From assembly GCA_963844855.1 (NCBI GenBank), contig CAWJQP010000009.1, positions 62,001 through 126,000 of the forward strand: DNA of 64,000 nucleotides. Reading direction: 5' to 3'. Every line of letters starts with the position of its first letter. The stretch's first letter is position 1. The position numbers and the translations under genes are program-made. Below, one piece after another: positions 9,275-21,005 of the stretch. The notes below the pieces were generated by a model that saw only the letters and a list, made by a program, of their open reading frames with translations, ran no database searches and was not told where the DNA came from. The DNA is from DASQDN01 sp963844855. GTDB lineage: Bacteria > Acidobacteriota > Terriglobia > Bryobacterales > Bryobacteraceae.

Positions 9275-9297
9275 GCCTCGGGAGAGGGTCCCGAGGC
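9275..9297 (-). terminator. Hairpin after the TPR gene
   Basis: A perfect 9-bp stem (GCCTCGGGA / TCCCGAGGC) with a 5-base loop, followed on the minus strand by GCTTCTTTAT, a weak T-rich run. It lies 60 bases after the stop of the TPR gene and separates it from the PEP-CTERM remnant. Confidence 0.5.
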
Positions 9298-9357
9298 TAA
9301 AAGGGTGTGATTGGGCACACGAAAAGCAAAAGGAGATTGGCAGCTTGCCAACAAAAC

Positions 9358-10374
9358 TTAATGCGCAGCGCTCTTTGCTAGTAGGGAAGCGCTCAGGCGA
9401 TGCTTCGATTCTGCGACTGCCCGGTCCGCTTCTTTTTCTTTGCCATTCTTTCGTAGGGCCAAGGAATACACTTCGAGCGTATGCACATCGCGGCGACGGG
9501 ACGCTTCCCGCTGGGCGATTTGCAACGCCTCCTTTGGCTTCTTGGCATGATTCAGGTAATACAACACCAATTCGCGGTTGGCGTTATCATCACCCGTTGA
9601 TTCCGCCAGCGCCGCTTTTTCGAAAGCGGCGAGCACTTTCTTCGCCTCCTCAGCGTTCCCGGCTTTGGCTAACGCACTCCCGAGCGGATACATGTTCTCC
9701 GGATTTGGAGCGACACGGTATGCACGACGATAGAACTCGACGGCCGCGCTGTAGTTCTTTTGCTCCATACGAATCTCGGCAAGATTCGTTAGAGCGTAGT
9801 GATATTCAGGATACGCAGCAAGAGCGGCATTCAAAGCAGCGTCGGCATTTGCGTACTGCTGCTTCTTGCCGAGCAGCTTTCCGATATGCGAAAGAATCCA
9901 CGCCCGATCGCTACGATCATCGGCGCGCGCACGATTCAATGCCTGCTGCATGAGCAGTAGAGCGCCGTCGATGTCTCCATAAAGTTCGCGCAAGTACGCG
10001 GCACGGGTGAGACCGGGAGCGTTCCCCGGTCCCAGGTCGAGCATCCATTGCGCCGCATTCTCAGCAGCGGCATAGTTACCCAGTTCAACATTGGCGTCCA
10101 CGAGAAATCCGTTTACCTGGAGATCGTCCGGAGCCTGCCGGTTGAGTTTCTTTGCCAACTCCAGCGCTTCAGCGAACTGATGGCGTCCGAGCAACAACCA
10201 GGTCTTCGCCTTCAGACCCTCGAAATTGTCGGGTTCCTTTTCGAAGGACAAACGCAAAGCTTCTTCGGCCTTTGCATGATAGCCGGTGTCAGCCGTGTCT
10301 CGAGCCTGTCGAACAAGTTCGATCGCCTGCGCATTGAAGTCCTGGGCGAAGAATAGCAGCGCAAGGAAGGTCAT
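9358..10374 (-). CDS. Exported TPR-repeat protein
   Basis: The start chosen is ATG at 10374 (MTFLALLFFAQDFNAQ), which overlaps the upstream DUF4331 stop as ATGA and gives a short signal-like N-terminus. A longer start at 10440 would sit inside DUF4331. About 338 residues with many TPR-like helix pairs (ALRLSFEKEPDNFEGLKAKT, ALAAYPEYHYALTNLAEIR, AVEFYRRAYRVAPNPENMY). TPR proteins form peptide-binding scaffolds; the partner is unknown. Coupling to DUF4331 suggests they act together. Confidence 0.8.
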   Translation of the reverse strand: MTFLALLFFAQDFNAQAIELVRQARDTADTGYHAKAEEALRLSFEKEPDNFEGLKAKTWLLLGRHQFAEALELAKKLNRQAPDDLQVNGFLVDANVELGNYAAAENAAQWMLDLGPGNAPGLTRAAYLRELYGDIDGALLLMQQALNRARADDRSDRAWILSHIGKLLGKKQQYANADAALNAALAAYPEYHYALTNLAEIRMEQKNYSAAVEFYRRAYRVAPNPENMYPLGSALAKAGNAEEAKKVLAAFEKAALAESTGDDNANRELVLYYLNHAKKPKEALQIAQREASRRRDVHTLEVYSLALRKNGKEKEADRAVAESKHRLSASLLAKSAAH

Positions 10375-11942
10375 TTTCCTTCCTCCGCGGAAGGCGCGTA
10401 GGCGGCGGGTGTAGTTGCGGGCCGGCCAGACTGGGCCCATGCAACATAAGGGAACGTCTCCTGATAAGGAACATCGTTGGTGTTTACACCATCACCGATT
10501 GTGTTGTAGGGCGCTCCGGTGTTGCCGGCGAGGATTCCGGCAACGGCGCGCAGAGAGATGTCCGTCACGTCGTCGGAAACACGGCGCCCGTTCGGAAAAC
10601 CACCGAGATCTCCGGCGATCGCTCCCAGGCGCTTTCTTCCGGCAGCGGGAGTCGGCGGCACTCCGGTGTTGAGGCGGAGCAAATCGGCAACCGGTCCCGG
10701 AGGCGTTCCAGGAGGAGCGATCGGCGCCTGATATTGAGCGAGCAGCAACAAGTCCGTGCGCGGCGCATCCGGAACCCGAAGCCCGCCATACACTGCGTTC
10801 AACGCCCGAGCGAGAAGCGGATCGAGTACAAAGTTTGCAAACTGAGCATCGTCCTTCGGATCGCTCATACTGAACGTGTCTTTCGAACCTGTCCCAATGA
10901 CCACTTCGTTAATCAGGGGATTGCCCATACGTTGTACTTGGCGATAGGTGGCGAAGTCCTCACCGAAGCCGGCCAGTTCCTGGGCGCTGCGGCGAACCGA
11001 AATCCGAGGACGTGATGTCGTACCCCATGTTCCGATAACAGCGCGCGGATCGGTGGCAGGATAGACAGCTCCGCCGCGTGTGATCTGGTTAATGGGAACT
11101 TCAATCGCGATCGTGTTCACGTTGTATCCCGCGACATAATCCGGACCGAAGTTCTGGCGGTCATTTCCATCCTGGTCCGGCGTAAGAACACCCGGAGTGC
11201 CGGAAGGGAAGCTGCCCTGCAAATTCAGGCTATCGAAGACCCCGCCTAGATCGATGTAGAACGGATCGTCCACCGTGCCCGCAAACACGCGCATTCCGTT
11301 ATCGAGCGTGTATATTCCCTGTCGGGCGAGGGCCGGATAATCCGGCATTGTACGGGCGCCAACGTTGGATGGAACCGCAATCAACTTACGCGGCCCGGTA
11401 ATATTCGTCCGTGACGCGTTTGCCCCTGAACCTCGAACCATCCATACGTTGTATGTTTGGCGGAGATTCAAGCCCTCTGATCCTTTGCCATCCAGCGCGG
11501 TGATCGCAGGCGGGATCAATGTTGCCGGAATTCCTGCAGGGTCGAGGGTACGAGGCGCATTCGGTGGAGACGGTATGCCATTGCCGGCGCCAATGAAGCC
11601 GGTGAAGACGCCCGGCGCTCGAATCTCGGTTTGAAAGCGGACTTCAAACCCGACATCGGCTACGGCGTCGTGGTCGTTATCGATCTTGATCGAATATACG
11701 ATCTCGGGATCGAAAGGAAAATAGTTGGGCCCGTTAGTGGGGCTGAGTAGTGGGTCGACATTCAGGATGAATGTCACTTTGGATGGGTCGTCATAGCTGA
11801 CGAACGCAAACCAATCGGTTATATCTGCTGAGCGATCCAGCGCCGTGATCGGCGCTTCACGATGATTCGCGCCATAGGACAAGTTGGGCGAAACCATCAA
11901 CATCGCCAGCATTATGGCGAGATGTCCCCGCATCATTCGCAT
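10371..11942 (-). CDS. DUF4331 family exported protein
   Basis: 523 residues with a signal peptide (MRGHLAIMLAMLMVSPNLSYG) followed by the family hallmark NHREAPITALDRSADITDW. Further DUF4331 features follow: FNVDPLLSPTNGPNYFPF-like text, a central 'NTIAIEVPINQI' segment and the C-terminal NGRRVSDDVTDISLRA. DUF4331 proteins are exported, often multi-copy in Acidobacteriota, and of unknown function. Translationally coupled to the TPR gene that follows. Confidence 0.88.
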   Translation of the reverse strand: MRMMRGHLAIMLAMLMVSPNLSYGANHREAPITALDRSADITDWFAFVSYDDPSKVTFILNVDPLLSPTNGPNYFPFDPEIVYSIKIDNDHDAVADVGFEVRFQTEIRAPGVFTGFIGAGNGIPSPPNAPRTLDPAGIPATLIPPAITALDGKGSEGLNLRQTYNVWMVRGSGANASRTNITGPRKLIAVPSNVGARTMPDYPALARQGIYTLDNGMRVFAGTVDDPFYIDLGGVFDSLNLQGSFPSGTPGVLTPDQDGNDRQNFGPDYVAGYNVNTIAIEVPINQITRGGAVYPATDPRAVIGTWGTTSRPRISVRRSAQELAGFGEDFATYRQVQRMGNPLINEVVIGTGSKDTFSMSDPKDDAQFANFVLDPLLARALNAVYGGLRVPDAPRTDLLLLAQYQAPIAPPGTPPGPVADLLRLNTGVPPTPAAGRKRLGAIAGDLGGFPNGRRVSDDVTDISLRAVAGILAGNTGAPYNTIGDGVNTNDVPYQETFPYVAWAQSGRPATTPAAYAPSAEEGK

Positions 11943-12028
11943 TGCGGCTCCTTAAAGTGGTGATCGTACAGCCGTTTGGCCGGTACTGCTGTTTGTACGA
12001 GGTCCGCGCGAGTTTGGATGTGAGGTTT

Positions 12029-13459
12029 TTAAGTTTGCTTGCTAAAAGGGTCGGCTCCGATGGTCCCCTTCAGTTCCTCCAGGTAGCCGGGTGAACTGAC
12101 CCGGGCGAGTTGTTCCTTAGCGATCTTGAGCCTTGCCGCAATATCCAGATTGCCGGGAGGGATTCCCGACGTGCTGAAGTATTCGAGCGAATCGATGTGC
12201 CGCTTCCATAGCGCAATATCGCGCTCCTGCTTCACTTCGAGGCGCTCACGGTACCAGTCGCTGGATAACAGTGAGTCGAGGGTGAACATAGAGCGGATCG
12301 CGGGGTCGTCAATGCCCAACCCTTCATACGAACCATGGGCCATGATATGCAGCAGCGCTCGCAATGGTGGACAAGCAGCATCGACACTGCCATCTTCGAA
12401 GTAATTCAGCGCGACCCGCGTTTGCGCCGCCACGATGTTGTCGACACCTTCGGCGAACATTGCCACGCCCTGCTTCTCGGGACAGAGTAACTCGTCCGTG
12501 AAGATTGCGTCAGGCGTCTCAAAGATACGTCCGAGGAACGTTTCGGCAAACTTGGCCGTGATGCGATATCCCAGGCGGCTTGCGAGAACTTTTCTCCCTT
12601 CGAACTCGAGATCTTTCAACTTCTCGAGATACCCGTTCTCGATCAGAAACTGAGGATCACGCTCGTCAACACGCATGCGGCACCAGATCTCGGGCACAAG
12701 CATACTGACGTCGTGGTCTACCTTGTAATTCGGTCCGACATGACCGGCAGCGCTCGTGAAACCCGCGTACCGCGTCACAATGTACGACACCAACGCATTA
12801 TTAAGGTCTACGATCGGCCAAAGAGCATTGAATGGACCTTTTGTCAACGCGCCTTCGCTACCGAACCCTGTGGTGGATGGCGACTTGCCTGTCAGGCTGC
12901 AGATGAAATCCATGAACAGCTCGGGCAGTTCCTGATAGTGGATCGGATTGTAAACCGCAAGCGGCGGCAGATCGATGGTGGGGTCGGGCGGGTTGTTGCG
13001 CCGACCCGCCAGCACGGCGTGAACCGGGAAGTAAACCGCGGCGTCCGAAGGAATCTCGCGATCCAAGCGGGCCCCGATATCGGCCAGGTAAGTTTCTCGC
13101 TGGCGTGCAACATCAGGCCTTAACTGGAGGTAGCGCGGGTTTTTCGATGGCTTGCCGTCGACCAGACGCGGATGCGCGGAGCTCACTACGTATCCCGGTC
13201 CGTCTTGCGCGACGAAATCCTCCAGCAGTTGCTTCATCGGCGGAGTGAACTTGTCGAACACAACCGTGTGATCGACGATTTGTTTGGCTTGGTCCGTGGT
13301 GAGCGGTTCGTAGTTCGAAAGAAAAACACCAGGACCCGCGATGTCCGCCTCGGCTTGCTTGTCCACGCCGGGCTGGATCGCGTCGTCGGGCCGCTGAAAG
13401 AGAAGTTGCTCGCAATTTGCCGCCAGCTTCACGCTGGGGTTGGTGTATTTGGCATCCAA
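12029..13459 (-). CDS. Large conserved protein of unknown family, piece 2 (C-terminal 476 residues)
   Basis: Continues the 13460-15452 gene in another frame. The upstream piece runs clean up to RTGLKYL and this piece picks up at DAKYTNPSVKLAANCE, so a one-base shift near 13460 splits one gene of about 1,140 residues. This half begins with VFLSNYEPLTTDQAK and ends near EELKGTIGADPFSKQ. It is rich in acidic and aromatic residues and lacks transmembrane segments. I do not recognise the domain. An isolated start at 13459 is unlikely. Confidence 0.7.
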   Translation of the reverse strand: MDAKYTNPSVKLAANCEQLLFQRPDDAIQPGVDKQAEADIAGPGVFLSNYEPLTTDQAKQIVDHTVVFDKFTPPMKQLLEDFVAQDGPGYVVSSAHPRLVDGKPSKNPRYLQLRPDVARQRETYLADIGARLDREIPSDAAVYFPVHAVLAGRRNNPPDPTIDLPPLAVYNPIHYQELPELFMDFICSLTGKSPSTTGFGSEGALTKGPFNALWPIVDLNNALVSYIVTRYAGFTSAAGHVGPNYKVDHDVSMLVPEIWCRMRVDERDPQFLIENGYLEKLKDLEFEGRKVLASRLGYRITAKFAETFLGRIFETPDAIFTDELLCPEKQGVAMFAEGVDNIVAAQTRVALNYFEDGSVDAACPPLRALLHIMAHGSYEGLGIDDPAIRSMFTLDSLLSSDWYRERLEVKQERDIALWKRHIDSLEYFSTSGIPPGNLDIAARLKIAKEQLARVSSPGYLEELKGTIGADPFSKQT

Positions 13460-15452
13460 GGTATTTCAGTCCAGTCCGAGGAAGGACAACCGAGACGGTG
13501 ATGTCGTCCTCAACCTGGACTTTGTCCGCCGGATGGAAGTCGGGACGAAGTTTGTAGATACGCCACGAGCCATCCGGGTCGAATCCCACTCGAAGATAGT
13601 TGCCCACAAGAATCTGGTTGTTGTACTGCAACTCGTGACCGAGAAAGCCGTTGATGCGATTGACCGTGAAATGCTCTCTCCATCGATCTCCCCATTCCTG
13701 GCGGTAATAACGCTTAATCGTGAAGACGAGTTGACGAATGGTCTGTGGAATTTCACGAATCCAGGCATTGTGTTCTTCCGTGTAATCGGAAGATTGCGTC
13801 AACAGCTTGATGACCGAGCCCAACGATCGCTCAGGACTTAGGACCGGACGCTTCGCGCGTTCCGAGCCTTTTCCCTGTTTGTAAATGTTCGAGTAGTCAC
13901 GGCTCAGGATGTCGGCCGCGATATTCATGTCGGCATGATAGTCCCGAACGAAAACGGGACCCTTCAGGATGTTATTCGAAAGCGACTTCGAAATCTCCGA
14001 CTTGCCCCCGCCCGAGACAGTGCAAGGTTTATGGCAGAGCGTACCGTGCGCCACCGATCCCACCAGCCGCCAGGCTGAGCCGGCAGGCTGTTTCTCCAGC
14101 CGTATTTTGTAGCCCGAAGGAAGAACATAGTCGTGCTTCGGCAGCAAATTCAAGCTCTTGGCGCCGCCGTCCCGAGTCCATCGAATGAATCCCGCGCGAA
14201 CATCGAATTCGGCGTCTTCCGGCAAGTAGAGAATGTCAGGATAGCGCCGGTCAATCGCATAGCCATCCGGATGCTGGTCGACAAAGCCCTCCAGGAGCTT
14301 CATCGCATTCGCAAAGAGGGCCTTCTTCAGGAGCACCGTTCGATCGCCGTAGAAATCTTGGCCAAGCACGTAACTCGGAAAGGCAATGGCGCCGCCGGCA
14401 TGCTCTTCTTCACACATTCCGTAAAGGTTCGTAGCAAAACTGATTTGCGTTTTGACTTCTTTCTTGCAGTAGCCGTAATAGTTATCGGCAATGATCGTGA
14501 CCATCACCCCACGATGATCGCGGCACGTCACTTTGAACGCGCCTCCTTCGTTGTAGGGCTCGTCCTCAGTGGTCCAGCACATGCCCTGGTCCTTTTGCGC
14601 CTGGGTCGCTTTCGACACGTGAGGCAGCCCCAACGACTTCTTGGGAATCCCGGCTACATGAGGGGCAACGATCACGCACCCTGTGTGGCCGGTCCAGTGC
14701 TCGATGTCGAGTCCGGCGTCGTTCTCCGGCAGATACGGGTCGCCCCCATTGCGGAAAATGCCTTCGACGAAATCGAGATTGCTTACAAGACTTCCCGGAG
14801 CGAAGAAGCGAATCTCCATGGTCTTTGCGGGATCCTGCCCCGTCGCTGGGCAAACCAGAGGCCGCAGGAGAAGCGACACCCACAGCCGCGCCTGGTCGTC
14901 CTGACTCGCTGTGAATGGCAGCACCATCAGATCGTCCGGAGGACAAAGCGCGGCGCGAAGCAGCGCCGCGAAGACGGAGATGGCAACCGGTGTCTTGTCG
15001 GCGGGTATTGGAAGACCGCCTTCAGCGACGTGAAAGATTCCTTTCGTCGTACGGCGATCGCTCTTCGGGTTGTGAAGGACGCCTTGCGGTAGCCGGTACG
15101 ACTTCAACATCGGCGAACTGAACTCATGACCCTCAGGCGGCAGGGACATCGCGCGCGCCAGTCCGGGTCGATCGAGGACAAACGTATAACAAGGAAGCCT
15201 CGGCGCCCCTTCCGGACAAACGGTCTTTAAGTAACTGTCGAGGAAATCCTGAATGCGGGTGTCCGCCGAGCAGAGGCGGTTACCCAACAGGTGATCCTTC
15301 TGATAGTGGTTGCGGAGCAGCGGCCCGGCAATGTCAAGGAACTCAGCATTGGCCGTGCTGCGATTAATCGGCTGGCCTAGGGCGGCCAGTTTGAGATTGA
15401 TGTAACTGACAAGACCGGCGTCATCAACGCCCACCGCTGAGTGCTGTTGCAT
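13460..15452 (-). CDS. Large conserved protein of unknown family, piece 1, with HPr-kinase-like P-loop
   Basis: Start ATG at 15452 (MQQHSAVGVDDAGLVSYIN). About 660 residues before the frame is lost; the computed frame runs on to 13113 but the last ~120 residues are out-of-frame text. A glycine-rich motif SGGGKSEISKSL at residues 480-491 resembles the Walker A of HPr kinase/phosphorylase (SGxGKSE) and, more distantly, of PEP carboxykinase. A Cys/His-containing stretch (GHTGCVIVAPHV, CWTTEDEPYNEGG, IADNYYGYCKKE) precedes it. No signal peptide, so probably cytoplasmic. Function unknown; a kinase-type P-loop enzyme is an inference from one motif. Confidence 0.7.
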
Positions 15453-15495
15453 TCTCTACAGTTTGCCAGTGACTCAGCGACGGTCTAAATTTTGG

Positions 15496-16233
15496 CTATT
15501 TCAGGGCGGCGTCGATGGCCTTCTGTGCCAAGGGAGCGATCAGTTCGTAGCCTTTTTCATTGGGATGCAGGCCGTCGTATGTGAGTTCGGTTTTCAGCAG
15601 GCCTTTTTCGTCGGCCATCGCGGAGTGATAGTCGAGATAAACTGCTCCCGTCTTCTTCGCATAGCCCTTGATCCACTCATTCAAAGCGGCGATCTTCTCG
15701 GGTGGCCGGCGCGCAGTTTGCGGCCGGATCGCATCGCTGACAGGCATAACAGAGGCGAAAACTACTTTGATGTTGTTGGCCTTGGCCAGTTCGGCCATCG
15801 ACATGAGATTGCCTTCAATCTCTTCGAGAGACATTGGTCCGGTGTTTCCAGCGATATCGTTTGTTCCGGCGAGAATAACAACTGCTTTCGGCTTATGGGC
15901 AATGACGTCCGGACGGAAGCGAATCAACATCTGAGGTGTGGTTTGGCCACTGATCCCGCGATTGATGTAAGGCTTGCCCGGAAAAAACTTGCCGTATCTT
16001 CGACCCCAAGCGTCGGTGATGGAGTCGCCCATAAACACGACCCTCGCTTCTCCGGAGGCTGCCGGCTGAACACCTGCGTTGTCCGTTCGATAGCGCCCAA
16101 GATTCGCCCAGTCTTGGAGGACCTTCTGCATGCGCTCTGCTTCGGGCCGTAGCTTTTCGTCGGGGATCGCAGGCGCGGCCGTTTGAGACCAGGCGCTCAC
16201 GACCATGATGAGGGTTAGGATTGCGTAGCTCAT
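15496..16233 (-). CDS. Secreted SGNH/GDSL hydrolase
   Basis: 245 residues with a signal peptide (MSYAILTLIMVVSAWSQTAA). All four SGNH blocks are visible: FMGDSITDAWG (Ser), GISGQTTPQ (Gly), LAGTNDIAGNTG (Asn) and DGLHPNEKGYE (Asp/His). This is the PAF-acetylhydrolase-like type of esterase. It would hydrolyse an ester, often an acetyl group on a carbohydrate, in the periplasm. The substrate cannot be told from sequence. It sits 40 bases after the carboxypeptidase-regulatory gene in the same orientation. Confidence 0.88.
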   Translation of the reverse strand: MSYAILTLIMVVSAWSQTAAPAIPDEKLRPEAERMQKVLQDWANLGRYRTDNAGVQPAASGEARVVFMGDSITDAWGRRYGKFFPGKPYINRGISGQTTPQMLIRFRPDVIAHKPKAVVILAGTNDIAGNTGPMSLEEIEGNLMSMAELAKANNIKVVFASVMPVSDAIRPQTARRPPEKIAALNEWIKGYAKKTGAVYLDYHSAMADEKGLLKTELTYDGLHPNEKGYELIAPLAQKAIDAALK

Positions 16234-16272
16234 AGCGATTGGCTGGATTCTATCATCGGTTCCCGCAATGGC

Positions 16273-17012
16273 TCAGCGGCCCTTTCGCGTGACGTACCAG
16301 AGTTTCACCTGTGAAGTGTTTTCGCTCTCGATATCGTCCGTGAAGAAAACATGCGATACAGATCCGCGTTTCGTCCGCACGCAAAAATCGACACCAAGTC
16401 CGAGGCCAACAACAGCGATGTCATTAGTTTCGAACGAGACATCATCACAGGTTCTACTCGAAGGGTAGGGAGCGGAGAATCCGGCTCCGTTCACTGCGAC
16501 TAAAGAGAGTTTGCCATTTTTATGGACCAGGCTAACGTCCGAGTCTTTGCGCTCGGGGCAGATGGAATCGCCTTTGCTCTCAAGATCGACGGCGCACCCG
16601 AGTTTCATCGTCACGTAGCTTTGGGTAGTTGTGCGCTTGACGTCCTCCGGTACGCCAACGTAAGTGCAGCTCGTGCCAGGAGTGTCACACCCGGAGATCT
16701 CAAGCGTTACCGCTCCTAAGTCGGCAACGCTTCCACCTTCGACGATGATTCTCGATAGCTCGCGCCTGCGAAAGCCCGGAGCGTATGCAGTGACAGAATA
16801 CAATCCTGGCGCCAACCCTACCGCTTCAAACATGCCAGTTTCTTCGGCGCGGAAGCGAAGCACGACCGCCTTCGTATCAGGACGCACCACCCGTATGATC
16901 GCGGCAATGGCGCCACCGCCTGTATCAACAACGTGACCGCGTATTTGACTGCGCGCGTCAGTCTGAGCAAACAGAGACAGCGACAAGACCGCACCGAGTA
17001 TCCCTGGTAGCA

Positions 17013-17013
<1 letters not shown>
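16273..17013 (-). CDS. Exported protein with a carboxypeptidase-regulatory-like (CarboxypepD_reg) domain
   Basis: 246 residues with a signal peptide (MLPGILGAVLSLSLFAQTDA). Residues ~22-105 form a beta-sandwich of the CarboxypepD_reg type (QIRGHVVDTGGGAIAAIIRV, GLAPGLYSVTAYAPGFRRRE). The remainder, with six or so cysteines, is unassigned. The domain is usually a surface-binding or structural module. The ATG overlaps the stop of the MFS gene (TAATG), so the two are probably co-translated. Confidence 0.75.
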
Positions 17014-18353
<1,340 letters not shown>

Positions 18354-18388
18354 TTAGTTTGATCTTCTACCGTATCGCAATCGGCCGG

Positions 18389-20254
18389 TCAGTTTGCGCT
18401 ATACCAGCCGCGATCCCAGGGAAAAGCCACTGATGGCGCATTCTTGTAACGCGTCATCCGAAACTCAACGCGGGATCCGGCGCCGGGTTCGAGCCGCACG
18501 GTCACGAAAGGCGCGCCGATTGGAGTACTGCTTTCGCCAATCTTGGCCGACTCGAACTGATGCTCGCCGTAGCTGCCTGCCTGCACGACCATCGTCCTTG
18601 CCTCCACAGGATTGGTATTGACAAGAGTCACGGTCGCGAAATCCGGACCGAGCTTCTCGACTAGCGCCGCCACGTCTTTCGGCAGCCCGGCGCGTCTTTC
18701 CGTCGGATCGAAGTAGCGAAAACGGCTGTGCAATGACCAGATCCTGCCATTAGCGAAATACCCGCCGAGAGTCAGGTTCGTCAAAGCGTCGGTAGCCGCG
18801 GGATTCATTTCGAGGAGATAGTCGGCGAGTCTCGTGTCCGGAGTAGTTGGATCGTTTCGGATCTGTTGCATCTTTCGGCGAACGCGGCCCAGATCGGCCT
18901 GAAGCGCCTTCACCGGGTAGTCAGGATCGCCGCCTTCGAGGAAGCCGATCCATCCCTGTTTCGCCGGAATCCGCTCCAGATCCTTGCGATCCATGGACCA
19001 CAAGTAGATTTCCGTCAGTCGATCGGTATGTAGATTCGGACCGTATTGATACCACTCAGGCTTGCCGTCATATTTGTAGCCGCGCGGATCGCCGTACATC
19101 GTCGGGAGCAGCGTCTTTCCATCCACTACTTTCTTCTGCGCGTAAATGTTGTCCAGCTGGCGCCTCAGTACGTTGACGTAGGATTGATCCCCTGTCAGAA
19201 GAAATGCGTTACCGAACCCGTTCCATGAGGCAGCGGTGAAATAGTTGCGGTGCGCGATCTTTCCGAGTTCGCCGTCAAAGATCGTGAAGTTCCAGCCGTA
19301 CGTGCCTTTCCACCATTGGCCGTTGTGCTCGCCGCCGGGCTTGCCGTTCAGTCCGACGTTGCTCGGGATATTCCCACCGCACTCTTCGGTGCGCTGCTTC
19401 CATGCGTTTACATACTCAACGACCCAGTTCTTGTACTTCGCCTCGCCCGTTAGCGCAAAAGCATGAACACCGAGATTGGTAGCCGCCAGGTTCAGGAAGT
19501 TATCCCCTACGCTGTCGAGATACTCTTCGCAGTGCGCGAGCATCTTCGGATAGTACTCGTTCATGTTGAGCAGCTTGGAGCGTCCCGCCGAATTGTGAAG
19601 CAGATGAAAGCTTCCCGGTACCGGATCGCCAACCCAGTCATAGGTCGTGGCCTTACGCAACATCGGACCTTTGCTGCCGGTCCAAATACTCTTAATGACT
19701 TTGTTCACCGGATCGTAATTCTGCGCCTCCGGATCTTCGTTCATGTACATGCCGGCAAAGCGCTTCATGCGCTCTTTGTAAACGCTGTCGTTCGGATCGG
19801 AGAACCCTTGGAACATGAATCCGCGCATTCCCTCGCCGGTATGGAACCAGTCCGATTGCGTGATGAATTCTTTGTAGTATGCGCCGTTCTCGGCGAGCTT
19901 CGTAAGTTTCGTGCGCAGTTCGCCGTACTGCTTCAAGTGGCCCTCATGGGCCTTCTTATACAGCTTAAGTACGGAATCGGAACCGCCGAGAGCATGCAGC
20001 AAGGTCCAGTTGAAATACGTCTCGATCGCATCATCCGGGCCGTCGAGAGTTCCCCAACGAATCGTGTGTAGAAGATAGCCCTTGTCGTCGATGTACTTGT
20101 CTGCGAACTTCTCGACGGCCAGTGAGTTGAATCGTAGAAGATCTCTTTCGAGCAGCGCCCAGGCAGGAGGCGCCATGGGGGTCTTGATCACGACTGCATC
20201 TTCCGCCCAAGTCAACGCCGCGACCAAAATCGACAACACAGCGATCCGAAACAT
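18389..20254 (-). CDS. Large exported protein of unknown function
   Basis: The start chosen is ATG at 20254 (MFRIAVLSILVAALTWAED), which puts a clean signal peptide at the N-terminus; the frame is open 36 bases further upstream. About 621 residues. Repeated Trp/Tyr-rich helices (YFNWTLLHALGGSD, FLNLAATNLGVHAFALTGE, NYFTAASWNGFGNAFLLTGD) suggest an alpha/alpha-toroid like those of many glycan-acting enzymes. The C-terminal ~100 residues look like a beta-sandwich. I do not recognise a named family, so an enzyme on polysaccharide is only an inference. Confidence 0.65.
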   Translation of the reverse strand: MFRIAVLSILVAALTWAEDAVVIKTPMAPPAWALLERDLLRFNSLAVEKFADKYIDDKGYLLHTIRWGTLDGPDDAIETYFNWTLLHALGGSDSVLKLYKKAHEGHLKQYGELRTKLTKLAENGAYYKEFITQSDWFHTGEGMRGFMFQGFSDPNDSVYKERMKRFAGMYMNEDPEAQNYDPVNKVIKSIWTGSKGPMLRKATTYDWVGDPVPGSFHLLHNSAGRSKLLNMNEYYPKMLAHCEEYLDSVGDNFLNLAATNLGVHAFALTGEAKYKNWVVEYVNAWKQRTEECGGNIPSNVGLNGKPGGEHNGQWWKGTYGWNFTIFDGELGKIAHRNYFTAASWNGFGNAFLLTGDQSYVNVLRRQLDNIYAQKKVVDGKTLLPTMYGDPRGYKYDGKPEWYQYGPNLHTDRLTEIYLWSMDRKDLERIPAKQGWIGFLEGGDPDYPVKALQADLGRVRRKMQQIRNDPTTPDTRLADYLLEMNPAATDALTNLTLGGYFANGRIWSLHSRFRYFDPTERRAGLPKDVAALVEKLGPDFATVTLVNTNPVEARTMVVQAGSYGEHQFESAKIGESSTPIGAPFVTVRLEPGAGSRVEFRMTRYKNAPSVAFPWDRGWYSAN

Positions 20255-20420
20255 AGGCACTACTAAATCACAATTCGGATTCGCTTGCAAAACAGGTAAA
20301 TAAGAATAAACATTTGCAGTTGATTGTGTTTAGCAGTTTCCACACTCGAGGAGCCGCGCCAGGAGGAAGCGGTCAAAGTTTAGACACATTTACGAGGCGC
20401 AATCAGGCGGAGCGGAAGGT

Positions 20421-21005
20421 TCACGACTCCAGTTGTGGGCTGCGCATGGATGTGTGGTGTTGGCCGGGTATCGGACCCATCATGACGGCGTCGAGTTGCC
20501 GTTTGATGAAGGCCATGCTGGGTTCGTTTTGTACATCTCCTTCTTCGTCGAGTTGGCGGTCTGCCTGAATCAGTTGGATCTCTTTCCAGGCCTTCTCAAA
20601 GGCTCGGCGGAGCTGGGCGGCATGGCGGACGAGCATGCGGTAGGACTTCGATTCGGCAACTTCGGCGTAGGCGATATCGAGGGCATCGAGATCGCCGGCT
20701 TCTTCGTGCTGCTTGATTGCCTTTTTGAAGAGCGCGGCCTCCATGGCTTCGATGCGCCGGAGACGCCAACGGGCGGCCGCCATTTCCTGGACGAGTTCGC
20801 TTTCGAGATCGTCAGCGGGCTTGAAGCGATTGACGAGTGACGCTTCCAGGTTGTCGTAGGCTTCCTGCGATTCATGCGGAAGAACGACGCGGCTGCTGGT
20901 GAGTCCGTGCTTCAAACTGTTCTGTGAAGATATAGCCTTTCCCTCGGCGGTGATGGGTCCGTGCGATCTGGCTCCGTTGGCTCGTGCGATGGCGGCTTGT
21001 GACAT
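20421..21005 (-). CDS. Small conserved hypothetical protein (ARSHGP/GKAISSQNSLKHGL motif)
   Basis: 194 residues, starting with a good ribosome site (AAGGAG seven bases before ATG 21005). The N-terminus ANGARSHGPITAEGKAISSQ followed by NSLKHGLTS is a recurrent motif in small hypothetical proteins that I recall as multi-copy in soil Acidobacteriota and some Proteobacteria. The rest is helical and charged, probably coiled-coil (ESELVQEMAAARWRLRRIEA). No catalytic motif is seen. Function unknown. Confidence 0.65.
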   Translation of the reverse strand: MSQAAIARANGARSHGPITAEGKAISSQNSLKHGLTSSRVVLPHESQEAYDNLEASLVNRFKPADDLESELVQEMAAARWRLRRIEAMEAALFKKAIKQHEEAGDLDALDIAYAEVAESKSYRMLVRHAAQLRRAFEKAWKEIQLIQADRQLDEEGDVQNEPSMAFIKRQLDAVMMGPIPGQHHTSMRSPQLES

